Source of the DNA: Sphingobacterium chuzhouense
GTDB taxonomy: Bacteria; Bacteroidota; Bacteroidia; Sphingobacteriales; Sphingobacteriaceae
Direction: 5' to 3'
Assembly: GCF_014692525.1 (NCBI RefSeq)
Contig: NZ_JACNYL010000006.1
Coordinates: 171,313-235,312 of the forward strand
Length of the DNA stretch: 64,000 bases
Part shown: positions 44,864 to 54,216 of the stretch, piece by piece
Numbering within the stretch: the first letter of the stretch is position 1
Layout of the letters: the number at the start of each line of letters is the position of its first letter
The notes under the pieces: model-generated
The model's input: the letters and a program-made list of their open reading frames with translations, nothing else
The model's database searches: none
What the model was told of the DNA's origin: nothing
Made by a program: the position numbers and the translations under genes

Positions 44864-47668
44864 ATGGTGAAAAAATTATTTCTGCTAGATGGCATGGCCT
44901 TGATATATAGGGCTTACTTCGCGTTGAATAAAGTTCCTCGTCTGACATCTTATGGTCTCAATACAGGAGCTGTTATGGGTTTTACGAATACTTTATTGGA
45001 AGTTTTGAAGAACCAAAAGCCGACGCATATTGCCGTGGTATTCGACACAGAAGCGCCTACCAATCGACATCTTGAATTTGAGGCTTACAAAGCACAGCGG
45101 CAAGTTATGCCGGAAGATCTGGTAAAATCCATTCCTTATATTTTCCGTCTTATTGAGGGGTTTAACATTCCTATTATTACCAAAGACGGCTATGAAGCGG
45201 ACGATATCATTGGAACACTTGCAAAAAAAGCGGAGAGCGAAGGTTTCACCGTTTATTGTATGACGCCTGATAAAGATTTCGGACAGCTGGTATCTGATCA
45301 AATATTTATTTACAAACCTGCCCGTATGGGCAATGGCGCAGAAGTGTTGGGAGTTCCTGAAATTTTGGAGAAATGGGAGATCACGGATGTGTCACAGGTC
45401 ATTGATATTTTAGGGCTGTGGGGTGATGCCGTAGATAACATCCCCGGCATTCCGGGTATAGGTGAAAAAACGGCTAAGAAACTCATCCAACAATACGGCT
45501 CGATAGAAAAGCTCATTGAAAATAGCCATGAATTGAAAGGTAAACAACGGGAAAATGTAGAAAGTTTTGCCGAACAGGGACTTATTTCTAAAAAACTCGC
45601 GACCATCTTACTGGATGTTCCGGTAGAACTGGACGAGAAACTATTGGAACTAGAAGAGCCTGACCGCGCATTATTGGAACCTCTTTTTGCCGAACTGGAA
45701 TTTCGTACGCTAGGCAAACGGGTATTTGGCGAGGACTACAATATTGTGGAAAGCGCTGCCAAAAACCCGTCCGGTCAGATGGATTTATTCGCACCAACGC
45801 CATCCGAACCGGCCGTAACTTCTGCCGTGGCACCTACGGAACCCGTTGTAGCTGGCTTAAATATTCACAATACACCACACGAGTATATATTGGTGGATAC
45901 CGAAGAAAAGCTGCAGACACTAGCACAGCAATTGGCCACACTCCCAAAATTTTGCTTCGATACAGAAACAACTTCCGTCGATGCCTTAGCGGCCGATATT
46001 GTTGGTTTTTCCTTTGCTTTCGAAAAAGGTAAAGCTTATTATGTGCCCACGCCGGCCGACCGTACCGATGCTCAAGTGATCGTTGATATTTTTAAGGCTG
46101 TCTTCGAAGATCCTCGGATTGAAAAAGTAGGACAGAACCTAAAATACGATATTCTTCTGTTATCGCGCTACGGTGTCCGCGTACAGGGACCGCTATTTGA
46201 CACGATGATCGCACATTACCTTATTGATCCGGATACACGCCATAACATGGATATTCTTGCGGAGAACTATTTGGGGTACACACCGGTTTCGATCACCGAG
46301 CTTATCGGCCCGAGGGGTAAAAAACAGGCTAACATGCGGGATGTAGAGGTAGAAAAGGTGGTGGAGTATGCTGGCGAAGATGCCGACATTACCTGGCAGC
46401 TACATGAAGTCCTAAAGCCTTTATTGGAGGAAACACACACCATGCGCTTAGCCGAGGAAGTTGAATTTCCACTGATCTACGTCCTTGCCGAAGTCGAAAA
46501 AAATGGGGTAAAAATCGACGTAAATACATTAAAAGCGTTCTCCTTATCACTTGATGAAGATATTAAACGACTCGAACAGGTTATATATGAAAAAGCGGGC
46601 GTCCAATTTAACATTGCTTCTCCAAAACAGTTGGGTGAAGTACTCTTTGATAAATTGCATCTCGATCCTAAAGCGAAGAAAACCAAAACAGGGCAATATA
46701 AGACGGGTGAGGACGTGCTGCTGGCATTGGCACACAAGTCGGATATCGTCAAGGACATACTCGATTTTCGACAGCTACAAAAGTTGAAATCAACTTATGT
46801 GGATGCATTGCCCGGACTAATCCATCCAGAAACGGGATTAATACATACATCTTACAACCAAGCGGTCGCTGCAACGGGAAGGTTGAGCTCTACAAACCCG
46901 AATTTACAGAATATTCCAATCCGGACGGAACGGGGACGTGAAGTTCGGAAAGCCTTTATCCCAAGAGAATCAGGGAATGCCCTCTTATCTGCCGATTATT
47001 CCCAGATCGAGCTTCGTCTTATGGCATCGCTCAGCCAGGACAAAAATATGTTGGATGCGTTTGCTGCCGGACATGATATCCATCGTGCTACCGCTGCACG
47101 TGTGTATGGGATACCGTTGGAAGAGGTGACCGCGGATCAGCGGAGAAATGCGAAAGCAGTAAACTTTGGAATTATATATGGCCAGTCTGCATTCGGCCTT
47201 TCGCAAAGCCTTGGCATTCCACGGAAAGATGCAGCCGCCATCATCGACCAATATTTTTCACAATATACGGGCATCCAGGAGTATATGCGAAAAGCCATCG
47301 AATTTGCGAAAGAACATGGCTATGTGGAAACTATTTTAAAACGTCGGCGTTATTTGAGAGATATTAATTCTGCGAACATGACCGTTCGAGGCTTTGCCGA
47401 GCGAAACGCAATTAATGCACCCATACAGGGTTCTGCAGCGGACTTGATTAAAATAGCCATGATCAATATTCAGGAGGACATCGTTGAGAAAGGGTTAACG
47501 GGCAAAATGATTATGCAGGTACATGACGAATTGGTATTTGATGTTCCAAAGGAAGAGGTGGAACAGTTATCTTCCATCATCACCGAACGCATGAAAAATG
47601 CCATTGAACTGCAGGTACCTATTGAAGTAGAGGCAGGCACTGGAAACAATTGGTTGGAAGCACATTAA
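44864..47668 (+). CDS. polA: DNA polymerase I
   Basis: 934 residues with all three domains. The 5'-3' flap nuclease is about 1-290 (FLLDGMALIYRAYFALN, YEADDIIGTLAKKA, helix-hairpin-helix GIPGIGEKTAKKLI). The 3'-5' exonuclease is about 345-525 and keeps its acidic residues (FDTETTSVDAL, LKYDILLL, YAGEDADITW), so proofreading is probably active. The polymerase is 530-934 with motif A SADYSQIELRLMASLS (about 707), motif B RRNAKAVNFGIIYGQ (about 758) and motif C MQVHDELVFDVP (about 883). It repairs DNA and removes primers. It is followed 4 bases later by a hypothetical gene. Confidence 0.98.
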   Translation: MVKKLFLLDGMALIYRAYFALNKVPRLTSYGLNTGAVMGFTNTLLEVLKNQKPTHIAVVFDTEAPTNRHLEFEAYKAQRQVMPEDLVKSIPYIFRLIEGFNIPIITKDGYEADDIIGTLAKKAESEGFTVYCMTPDKDFGQLVSDQIFIYKPARMGNGAEVLGVPEILEKWEITDVSQVIDILGLWGDAVDNIPGIPGIGEKTAKKLIQQYGSIEKLIENSHELKGKQRENVESFAEQGLISKKLATILLDVPVELDEKLLELEEPDRALLEPLFAELEFRTLGKRVFGEDYNIVESAAKNPSGQMDLFAPTPSEPAVTSAVAPTEPVVAGLNIHNTPHEYILVDTEEKLQTLAQQLATLPKFCFDTETTSVDALAADIVGFSFAFEKGKAYYVPTPADRTDAQVIVDIFKAVFEDPRIEKVGQNLKYDILLLSRYGVRVQGPLFDTMIAHYLIDPDTRHNMDILAENYLGYTPVSITELIGPRGKKQANMRDVEVEKVVEYAGEDADITWQLHEVLKPLLEETHTMRLAEEVEFPLIYVLAEVEKNGVKIDVNTLKAFSLSLDEDIKRLEQVIYEKAGVQFNIASPKQLGEVLFDKLHLDPKAKKTKTGQYKTGEDVLLALAHKSDIVKDILDFRQLQKLKSTYVDALPGLIHPETGLIHTSYNQAVAATGRLSSTNPNLQNIPIRTERGREVRKAFIPRESGNALLSADYSQIELRLMASLSQDKNMLDAFAAGHDIHRATAARVYGIPLEEVTADQRRNAKAVNFGIIYGQSAFGLSQSLGIPRKDAAAIIDQYFSQYTGIQEYMRKAIEFAKEHGYVETILKRRRYLRDINSANMTVRGFAERNAINAPIQGSAADLIKIAMINIQEDIVEKGLTGKMIMQVHDELVFDVPKEEVEQLSSIITERMKNAIELQVPIEVEAGTGNNWLEAH

Positions 47669-47672
47669 AGAT

Positions 47673-48791
47673 ATGCAGCGAATAGGATTATTTCTTCTCT
47701 TATTATTTACTACGCTCTTCGCTAAAGGACAAGAGCCGGACACGACGGGAAATATAACGCTGTTCGAAAAAGCCCCCATGGGTCTTGTCCGGTTCTATTT
47801 TGATGATTACTATTACCTGGTAGACAAAAATTGTGCATTTAAATCTATTGAACGTGTATCTCAATTTCTTGTGGATAAGAATGTATTCCATGCTGACTTC
47901 CGAGATTTTGACCGAAACGGAACGGTGGTACTGACGGGGTATCATAACCAAGGGGTAAAAGAAGGTCTGTTTAAAGCCTATCATCCCGATGGTACATTGA
48001 AATGGGAAGTAACCTTTGAACAGGATAGACCTATTGGTGATTGGAAATATTATTATCCGGATGGAAAACCGATGCTAACTGTCAATTATGATGAAGCGGT
48101 AGTCAGAATTATGGCTTTTTGGGATAGAAGAGGCCGCCAACGAATAACGGACGGGAACGGCAGTTATGAATTCAGGATGCCTTTTACATTTTATAATGAA
48201 TACGGTTATCCTTTTTTTGAGCGAAAGGGAAGAATAAGAAATGGTGTTCCTCGTGGATATTGGACAACCCACATGGTAGACCATAACGAGAGAAAGACAT
48301 TATATACTGAAGAGATTTTCAATGATTCAGGTATGCTGAACGAAGGCTACAACCTCTTTTCGGATGCATCCTACCGGACTCCAATGGCATTTATTCCGAC
48401 ATCGTATTTCTATACTGCCGAGAGACTGTTGTCTAAACCTTGCAACTTCGATGATCACAGTGGATTTAATACCTATCTATCGGAGAAGTTCAGTGCTATG
48501 CTTAAAAGTAGTCCCACACTAACGAACATCGAAGATAAATTTAGCTACGAAGTGTCGTTGGATCGAGAAGGAAATCCGACTGCTGTTACATTAAAAGACG
48601 CGTTAGCAACAACAGAACTAAACCGTTACCTGGAAATGGCGCTTAACGAAATTCCCTTTTATTTTCCTTCTCTTGACCAGGAGGGCAACCCGATAGCGGA
48701 TACATTGGTGGTTTATGGCAACTTAAGTGTAAACGGTGCGGGGCAGTTTCAATTTCATAGCTTTCGGATCGTAAGGGAAAAACAACCTTAG
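47673..48791 (+). CDS. Secreted protein with YwqK/MORN-like repeats
   Basis: 372 residues. A signal peptide (IGLFLLLLFTTLFAKGQ) directs export. The middle contains MORN-type beta hairpins: GYHNQGVKEGLFKAYHPDG, TLKWEVTFEQDRPIGDWKYY and YPDGKPMLTVNYDE, the pattern of YwqK-like antitoxin-repeat proteins. The C-terminal part (about 270-370) looks like a TonB-C-type or similar mixed fold (FSYEVSLDREGNPTAVTLKD). Function unknown. It begins 4 bases after the polA stop and is probably co-transcribed with it. Confidence 0.75.
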   Translation: MQRIGLFLLLLFTTLFAKGQEPDTTGNITLFEKAPMGLVRFYFDDYYYLVDKNCAFKSIERVSQFLVDKNVFHADFRDFDRNGTVVLTGYHNQGVKEGLFKAYHPDGTLKWEVTFEQDRPIGDWKYYYPDGKPMLTVNYDEAVVRIMAFWDRRGRQRITDGNGSYEFRMPFTFYNEYGYPFFERKGRIRNGVPRGYWTTHMVDHNERKTLYTEEIFNDSGMLNEGYNLFSDASYRTPMAFIPTSYFYTAERLLSKPCNFDDHSGFNTYLSEKFSAMLKSSPTLTNIEDKFSYEVSLDREGNPTAVTLKDALATTELNRYLEMALNEIPFYFPSLDQEGNPIADTLVVYGNLSVNGAGQFQFHSFRIVREKQP

Positions 48792-48811
48792 CTGATTTCG
48801 CCGAAGTATGC

Positions 48812-48819
48812 TATCTTTG
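48812..48819 (+). promoter_or_regulatory. -7 box of psd
   Basis: TATCTTTG, 23 bases before the psd ATG at 48843, giving a short leader. Confidence 0.55.
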
Positions 48820-48842
48820 TAAAAAAGTTTACTCATTACGAA

Positions 48843-49496
48843 ATGAAATTCCATAAAGAAGGATATACCAGTTTGGCAATCGTTGTATTGTTTGTTTTTG
48901 TAATTAATGCACTAGCCGACTATTACGATGCATCCGTTTACCTCAAATGGTTTTTATATGCACTTTCGGCATTCCTGCTTATTGCCATTCTCCAGTTTTT
49001 CAGAAGCCCCATTAAGCGGATTACACCGGACGAACAAATTGTGCTATGTCCGGCGGATGGAAAAGTTGTTGTTATTGAGGAAACAGAAGAGACAGAATAC
49101 TTTAAGGATCGGCGGATACAGGTTTCTATTTTTATGTCCCCGATCAATGTCCATGTTAACCGCAACCCAATCAGCGGTGTGGTATCCTATTTTAAATACC
49201 ACCCCGGAAAATTTTTGGTGGCATGGCATCCGAAATCGTCTACCGATAATGAAAGGACAACCATCGTCGTAAAAAATCAATCTCATGTGGAAGTACTATT
49301 CCGGCAGATTGCAGGGGCTATGGCACGACGTATCGTATGGTACGTGAAAGAAAATGATGCCGTGGCACAAGGTGAGGAGTTTGGGTTCATCAAATTTGGC
49401 TCACGCGTGGATTTGTTTTTGCCATTAGGTACAGAAGTAACAGTAAATATCGGTGATAAAGTCGTTGGCGGAAAAACAGTAATCGCAAAAATATAA
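48843..49496 (+). CDS. psd: Phosphatidylserine decarboxylase proenzyme (short type)
   Basis: 217 residues, typical of the short archaetidyl/PS decarboxylase group. Two N-terminal membrane spans are followed by the catalytic part with CPADGKVVVIEE, FMSPINVHVNRNP and FGFIKFGSRVDLFLPLG. The Gly-Ser pair at about 186-187 is the self-cleavage site that creates the pyruvoyl group, leaving a C-terminal alpha chain of about 31 residues. It makes phosphatidylethanolamine at the inner membrane. Confidence 0.95.
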   Translation: MKFHKEGYTSLAIVVLFVFVINALADYYDASVYLKWFLYALSAFLLIAILQFFRSPIKRITPDEQIVLCPADGKVVVIEETEETEYFKDRRIQVSIFMSPINVHVNRNPISGVVSYFKYHPGKFLVAWHPKSSTDNERTTIVVKNQSHVEVLFRQIAGAMARRIVWYVKENDAVAQGEEFGFIKFGSRVDLFLPLGTEVTVNIGDKVVGGKTVIAKI

Positions 49497-49557
49497 TATT
49501 AGCTTATCATAAATCGCCTCAGGTTTCGTACTTTAGATACTCGTTAGAGGAAATTTC

Positions 49558-50592
49558 ATGAATCTGAGTATCTTTACCCTCCTTATATCAAGCAGTATCG
49601 GACTCCTAGCTGCGTCGATTGACTATTTTCATAGGGGAAGCCTAGCTATATCGGTATTGATATTTGTTACGGTCGCCCTCCTCTGTTATATCATCTTACT
49701 CAACCTATTTGAACGATTTATATACAAAAGAATCCGAAATGTGTACAAGCTTATCCGTAATCTGAAGTTAGGGAAAGGTCTTAAAGATGCATTAGGCGAA
49801 CAGATAACGGACGATCCAATCCGTGATGCAGAAAGGGAAGTACAAGATTGGGCTAAGCAGCGCATATCAGAACTTGATAAATTACGGGAACAGGCCAAAT
49901 TTCGTAAAGAATTTCTTTCCAATATTTCCCATGAATTTAAAACTCCCTTGTTTGCAACCCAAGGTTATGTTGAAACATTACAGGATGGTTTATTGGACGA
50001 TGATCCTGAAATAGCCAAAAACTTTCTAGAAAAAGCAGCCCGCAACCTTGACCGCCTTAGCTATTTAATACAGGATCTGGACGAGATATCCAAGTTAGAG
50101 ACAGGCATTATATCCTTAACATTAGAAAATTTTGATATCGTAGCCCTTATTAAAGAATGCATGGAGGATTTAGAGGGCAAAGCGAAACAACATGACATCC
50201 GCATTCGATACACCGGCAAGTTAAATCATCCAGTCACCGTTAAAGGGGATCGCAAGCGCATCCAACAGGTACTTATCAACCTATTGGACAATTCCATTAA
50301 GTATGGTAAAAAAGGGGGCATGACCAGTATCTCGATTTTTCCATTATTCGAACAAGTTTTGGTAGAAGTGACGGATAATGGTATCGGGATTGATGAAAAA
50401 AACCTTTCGCGTGTATTTGAACGTTTTTATCGTACGGATGCTAGCCGTTCACGTGAAGCCGGCGGCTCGGGGCTCGGCCTAGCTATTGTAAAACATATTA
50501 TTGAAGCACATGAACAAAATGTCAACGCACGTAGTACAGAGGGTATTGGAACAACATTTGGCTTTACATTGGAAACGCCCAAACATAATTAA
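49558..50592 (+). CDS. Sensor histidine kinase
   Basis: 344 residues. Two N-terminal membrane spans (about 5-22 and 29-50), a HAMP-like linker, then a HisKA domain with FLSNISHEFKTPL, phospho-accepting His at 125. The HATPase domain has N box VLINLLDNSIKYG, G1 VTDNGIGIDEKN, F box RVFERFYR and G2 GGSGLGLAIVKHI. No response regulator gene is adjacent. PhoR-like kinases have this shape, and the next genes (PhoU-like, Pit) follow 71 bases later behind a promoter, so phosphate sensing is possible but unproven. Confidence 0.88.
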   Translation: MNLSIFTLLISSSIGLLAASIDYFHRGSLAISVLIFVTVALLCYIILLNLFERFIYKRIRNVYKLIRNLKLGKGLKDALGEQITDDPIRDAEREVQDWAKQRISELDKLREQAKFRKEFLSNISHEFKTPLFATQGYVETLQDGLLDDDPEIAKNFLEKAARNLDRLSYLIQDLDEISKLETGIISLTLENFDIVALIKECMEDLEGKAKQHDIRIRYTGKLNHPVTVKGDRKRIQQVLINLLDNSIKYGKKGGMTSISIFPLFEQVLVEVTDNGIGIDEKNLSRVFERFYRTDASRSREAGGSGLGLAIVKHIIEAHEQNVNARSTEGIGTTFGFTLETPKHN

Positions 50593-50613
50593 TATATGAT
50601 AAACATTTTAAAC

Positions 50614-50647
50614 TTAACATTAACTTAACATTTCATTCATATTTTTG
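50614..50647 (+). promoter_or_regulatory. TTAACA direct repeat plus -7 box before the Pit genes
   Basis: TTAACA occurs at 50614-50619 and 50625-50630 with a 5-base spacer (11-base period), the spacing of PhoP/PhoB-type boxes. The -7 box TATTTTTG follows at 50640-50647, so the repeat covers the -33 region, where no TTG is present; this is the layout of an activator-dependent promoter. The ATG of the PhoU-like gene is at 50664. Assignment to phosphate control is inferred. Confidence 0.5.
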
Positions 50648-50663
50648 CATAAACTAAAACACT

Positions 50664-51311
50664 ATGTCTTTAAATAGCATTTTTCAGTATTTCGTTCCAA
50701 AGGACAAAAAGTTTTTTCCTTTGTTTGAACAAGCAGGTGCAAACCTTATCGTGATGGCAAAAGCATTGAAAGAATCGGTCTATACCACAGACTTGTCCAG
50801 ACGCGCTGAACTGAATAAAAAGATCGAAGATCTTGAACACAAGGGAGACGACATTACCCACCAAATTCACCTGGAATTAGGAAAAAATTTCATCACCCCT
50901 TTTGATCGGGAAGATATACACTCATTAGCAAGTTCATTGGACGATGTAGCTGATTTTATACAAGGTGCATCCAACCGTATGGAGCTTTATAAGGTGGAAA
51001 CGCCAAGCCAGGCAATGAAAGAAATAGCGGACTTAATTTTAGAAGCCACGGATCATGTTGCAAAGGCACTTAACGAATTAAGAGACCTTAAAAATATTCG
51101 TAACATTACCGATTCCTGTGTTAGGATCAACAGTGTGGAAAATAAAGCCGATTATATCTTTGATAAGGCCATGAGTGAGCTTTTCGAATATGAAAAAGAT
51201 GCAATCACCTTAATTAAGACCAAAGAAGTGCTTTCGGCGATGGAAGATGCGACGGACAAATGTGAAGACGTAGCAAACGTATTAGAAAGTATATTAGTTA
51301 AAAACGCCTAG
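50664..51311 (+). CDS. DUF47 / PhoU-like Pit accessory protein
   Basis: 215 residues, almost entirely alpha-helical and charged, with the DUF47 pattern (FVPKDKKFFPLFEQAG at the start, KKIEDLEHKGDDITHQIH, TPFDREDIHSLASSLDDVAD, and a C-terminal DATDKCEDVANVLESI). These proteins form PhoU-like bundles that bind metals and modulate the neighbouring low-affinity phosphate transporter. It is 30 bases upstream of the pit gene, as in many bacteria. Confidence 0.93.
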   Translation: MSLNSIFQYFVPKDKKFFPLFEQAGANLIVMAKALKESVYTTDLSRRAELNKKIEDLEHKGDDITHQIHLELGKNFITPFDREDIHSLASSLDDVADFIQGASNRMELYKVETPSQAMKEIADLILEATDHVAKALNELRDLKNIRNITDSCVRINSVENKADYIFDKAMSELFEYEKDAITLIKTKEVLSAMEDATDKCEDVANVLESILVKNA

Positions 51312-51341
51312 TATTCCAATATTAAGAAAGCATAATATATT

Positions 51342-52355
51342 ATGATGATTTCCACCTTATTGATCGTCGTTGTCGTTTTGGCTATAGCATTCGACTACAT
51401 CAATGGTTTCCATGATGCAGCCAACTCCATAGCAACGGTCGTATCAACTAAAGTATTAACACCTTTTATGGCCGTACTATGGGCAGCGATATGGAATTTT
51501 GCCGCTTATTTCTATTTTACCGACCATAAAGTAGCCAATACGATTGCCAAGACCGTCCTTGAAGAATACATCACCTTAGAAGTTATATTTGCCGGCTTAG
51601 TGGCTGCTATTTCCTGGAATCTTTTTACCTGGTACTATGGTATTCCTTCCAGTTCGTCACATACCCTCATAGGTGGGTTTGCGGGCTCGGGGATGGCTTA
51701 TGCGTGGTTTATGGGCGCCAATCCGATTACAGCTGTTAATCAAGCTGCCATTTTAAAAATCGCCTCATTTATTGTCTTAGCCCCAATAATCGGTATGATC
51801 ATCTCGGTTATCATCACCCTGATCATTATGAATATAGCGAAGAAGGCCCGGCCGGCAACCGCAGAGAAGTGGTTTAAGGTCGGACAATTGATCTCTTCGG
51901 CAGGATTAAGCTTTGCCCACGGGGGGAACGATGCACAGAAGGTAATGGGTATTATTGCAACAGCTTTGATCGCAGAACAGGTAATTCCAGATTTTGAAGC
52001 GATGCCCGCTTGGGTGCCGCTATCGTGTTATGCCGCTATCGCTGCGGGAACAATGAGCGGCGGATGGAAAATCGTGAAGACGATGGGTACTAAAATCACT
52101 AAAGTAACGCCCTTAGAAGGTGTTGCTGCGGAAACCGCCGGTGCTGCTACGCTTGGTATAACTGAGCATTTTGGAATCCCGGTATCTACTACGCATACGA
52201 TTACAGGTTCGATTATCGGTGTAGGAGTGGTAAAACGGGTGTCCGCGGTGCGATGGGGAGTTACCATTAGTTTATTATGGGCGTGGATATTGACTATCCC
52301 CGTGAGTGCCGTATTAGGGGGAATAACCTTGGCCATTATCCATTTTATCCTATAG
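51342..52355 (+). CDS. pit: Low-affinity inorganic phosphate transporter (PiT family)
   Basis: 337 residues with about 10 membrane spans. The two inverted PiT signature repeats are clear: FDYINGFHDAANSIATVVST near residue 13 and SFAHGGNDAQKVMGIIATAL near residue 189, with GIPVSTTHTITGSIIG later. It imports phosphate (often as metal-phosphate) driven by the proton gradient. It forms an operon with the DUF47 gene. Confidence 0.96.
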   Translation: MMISTLLIVVVVLAIAFDYINGFHDAANSIATVVSTKVLTPFMAVLWAAIWNFAAYFYFTDHKVANTIAKTVLEEYITLEVIFAGLVAAISWNLFTWYYGIPSSSSHTLIGGFAGSGMAYAWFMGANPITAVNQAAILKIASFIVLAPIIGMIISVIITLIIMNIAKKARPATAEKWFKVGQLISSAGLSFAHGGNDAQKVMGIIATALIAEQVIPDFEAMPAWVPLSCYAAIAAGTMSGGWKIVKTMGTKITKVTPLEGVAAETAGAATLGITEHFGIPVSTTHTITGSIIGVGVVKRVSAVRWGVTISLLWAWILTIPVSAVLGGITLAIIHFIL

Positions 52356-52420
52356 TGTGTAAGCATTACACTACAAACTGTACCCTTTTATTGATAATCG
52401 GATAAAAAAAGTCGAAAAAT

Positions 52421-52600
52421 TTGGGTATTTTAAATAATATCTATACTTTTACGCGGGCAAATTCGCTGTATAACAACAAATTTAGCCCTTAACATAAAAT
52501 TTTAACAGCCTCGCTTTTTTTGGCATCGTTATTGTTAATGTTATGTTAAATTTAAAAAGGGAAACAATTTAAAATTTTTAATAACCTTAAAAACAAGAGT
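52421..52600 (+). promoter_or_regulatory. Promoter and long leader of the OmpA-family gene
   Basis: TTG (52421-52423) and TACTTTTA (52444-52451) are spaced by 20 bases and fit the -33/-7 pattern except for the last base. This would give a leader near 140 bases. Within it TGTTAA occurs at 52533-52538 and 52544-52549 with a 5-base spacer, the reverse of the repeat before the Pit genes. Long leaders are common for abundant outer-membrane proteins. Confidence 0.45.
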
Positions 52601-54001
52601 ATGAACTATTCTACAATTAAAAAAACAGCTGTTGCAGCGTCTTTAGTAGCCGCATTAGGTTTTGCTGAGCACGCACAAGCGCAAACTCCAACTGTATTTG
52701 GTGGAAGATCACAATACAGAACTTGGTCTATCGGTCTGCAAGGTGGTATCACTACACCTAACGTATTGGTTGGTGGATCAAACGCTTTCGGTCAGAAAGT
52801 GGGTTACTTCCAAAACAAAGTAGGTGAGTACTACGGTTTAACTATCCGTAAACAATTCTCGCACACATTCGGTTTGGAATTGGAAGGTAACCGTGGTAAG
52901 ATCAAAACGTACAACCACAATTTATCTGGTACTGGTGGTAATGGTGCAATTGAAAACGGTGCTATTGGTGCTCGTTCTGCAGAAGTTGATGTAAACTGGG
53001 CTGCAAGTTTGAACGGGGTATTCCAATTAGGTACCATCGATTTCTTGAGAAGAGAAAATGCAGTTAACTTCTACGCTAAAGTAGGTTTAGGTGTTATGGC
53101 GAGTAACCCTGTGCAATATGCAAACAATGACTTTACAGGTACTGAAGTTTACAATAGAAAAGGTGAATGGGGTGAAGAAATCTTCGGAGATCGTGAAGCT
53201 ACAGGAGACAGAGATTACAAATTGGGCGGTTATGTTCCAGTTGGTCTAGGTGTTAAATTCAAATTGTCTGAAGTTGTTGCCTTGAACTTAGGTTACACGA
53301 TGAACTTCACAGACGACAACTTGTTGTACGGTCCTGCTAGAACTGACTACAAAGGTAGATTCTCCAATGTTTACGGTGGTCTAGAGTTTACTTTAGGTTC
53401 ACGTGACAAAGAAAGCTTAACGTTTACAAACCCTGTTTCTACATTGTACGATGAGTTGAAAGATCCTTCATTGCGTAACGAAGTTGAAGCATTGAAACAA
53501 CGTGTATCTACATTAGAAGGAACTGTTGATCAATTAAGCAAAGATTCTGATGGTGACGGTGTATCTGATAAATTCGATAAATGTCCTAACACACCTGCTG
53601 GTACTCCAGTTGATGGTTCAGGATGTCCTATCAAATTCCCAGAGCCAGTAGCACAAAATAACGCTACACAAGGTGGATACTATTCTCCTATTCAATTCGA
53701 GTTTGATAGCTCTGTATTGAAAACTGAATCTTATTCAACTTTAGATAAATTGGCTAAAGAATTGCGTGATAACAATTCTTCAGTAAACTTAGATGGTTAC
53801 GCTTCTGCTGAAGGTAGCGAAGCTTACAACTTGAATTTATCTAACGACCGTGCGAACGCAGTTAAACAATACCTAGTTAACGCTGGTGTATCTGCTTCAA
53901 GCGTGACAGCAACTGGTTATGGTGAAGACAACCCTGTAGCATCTAATGCAACAGAAGAAGGTCGTATCCAAAACCGTCGTGTTGAGATCAAAGTAAGATA
54001 A
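52601..54001 (+). CDS. Major OmpA-family outer-membrane protein
   Basis: 466 residues. A signal peptide ends near HAQAQ. An N-terminal beta-barrel (about 30-270) is followed by a short coiled coil (about 290-315), a thrombospondin type-3-like calcium repeat (DSDGDGVSDKFDKCPNTPAG, then GSGCP) and a C-terminal OmpA peptidoglycan-binding domain (FDSSVLKTESYSTLDKLA, LSNDRANAVKQYLV, GRIQNRRVEIKV). It links the outer membrane to peptidoglycan. Codon use is strongly restricted (for example GGT and AAC/AAA-rich), unlike its neighbours, which suggests very high expression. A perfect 13-bp terminator follows. Confidence 0.96.
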   Translation: MNYSTIKKTAVAASLVAALGFAEHAQAQTPTVFGGRSQYRTWSIGLQGGITTPNVLVGGSNAFGQKVGYFQNKVGEYYGLTIRKQFSHTFGLELEGNRGKIKTYNHNLSGTGGNGAIENGAIGARSAEVDVNWAASLNGVFQLGTIDFLRRENAVNFYAKVGLGVMASNPVQYANNDFTGTEVYNRKGEWGEEIFGDREATGDRDYKLGGYVPVGLGVKFKLSEVVALNLGYTMNFTDDNLLYGPARTDYKGRFSNVYGGLEFTLGSRDKESLTFTNPVSTLYDELKDPSLRNEVEALKQRVSTLEGTVDQLSKDSDGDGVSDKFDKCPNTPAGTPVDGSGCPIKFPEPVAQNNATQGGYYSPIQFEFDSSVLKTESYSTLDKLAKELRDNNSSVNLDGYASAEGSEAYNLNLSNDRANAVKQYLVNAGVSASSVTATGYGEDNPVASNATEEGRIQNRRVEIKVR

Positions 54002-54029
54002 GCAGCTTTTAACAGCGCATTATCATAAT

Positions 54030-54061
54030 AAAAGCCGACCCCTTACACGGGGTCGGCTTTT
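54030..54061 (+). terminator. Strong intrinsic terminator after the OmpA-family gene
   Basis: AAAAGCCGACCCC (54030-54042) and GGGGTCGGCTTTT (54049-54061) form a perfect 13-bp stem with a 6-base loop, 28 bases past the stop. The A/T-run flanks allow use on both strands. Confidence 0.92.
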
Positions 54062-54085
54062 CTATTTATTATCAATAATTTACGC

Positions 54086-54145
54086 TATCTTTGCAGTGCT
54101 ATATGTGAAAATGTGGAAAACAAAATCATTAGTTCTCACATTTTC
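54086..54145 (+). promoter_or_regulatory. Promoter and leader hairpin of the TPR gene
   Basis: The -7 box TATCTTTG is at 54086-54093. In the resulting leader of about 120 bases, GAAAATGTG (54107-54115) pairs with CACATTTTC (54137-54145) to form a 9-bp hairpin. The ribosome site AAAGGAG lies further down, directly before the ATG at 54217. Confidence 0.5.
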
Positions 54146-54216
54146 TTCATAAATTTCTTCTGTGGTGAGGAGTTATTGGATGTGAGAGAACACTATAGAA
54201 AAACGAAAGGAGTGAT

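Noticed and set aside
45310..45717. 135-codon frame opposite polA
   Set aside because: A serine-rich antisense shadow of the flap-nuclease domain with no family resemblance; polA is clearly the real gene.
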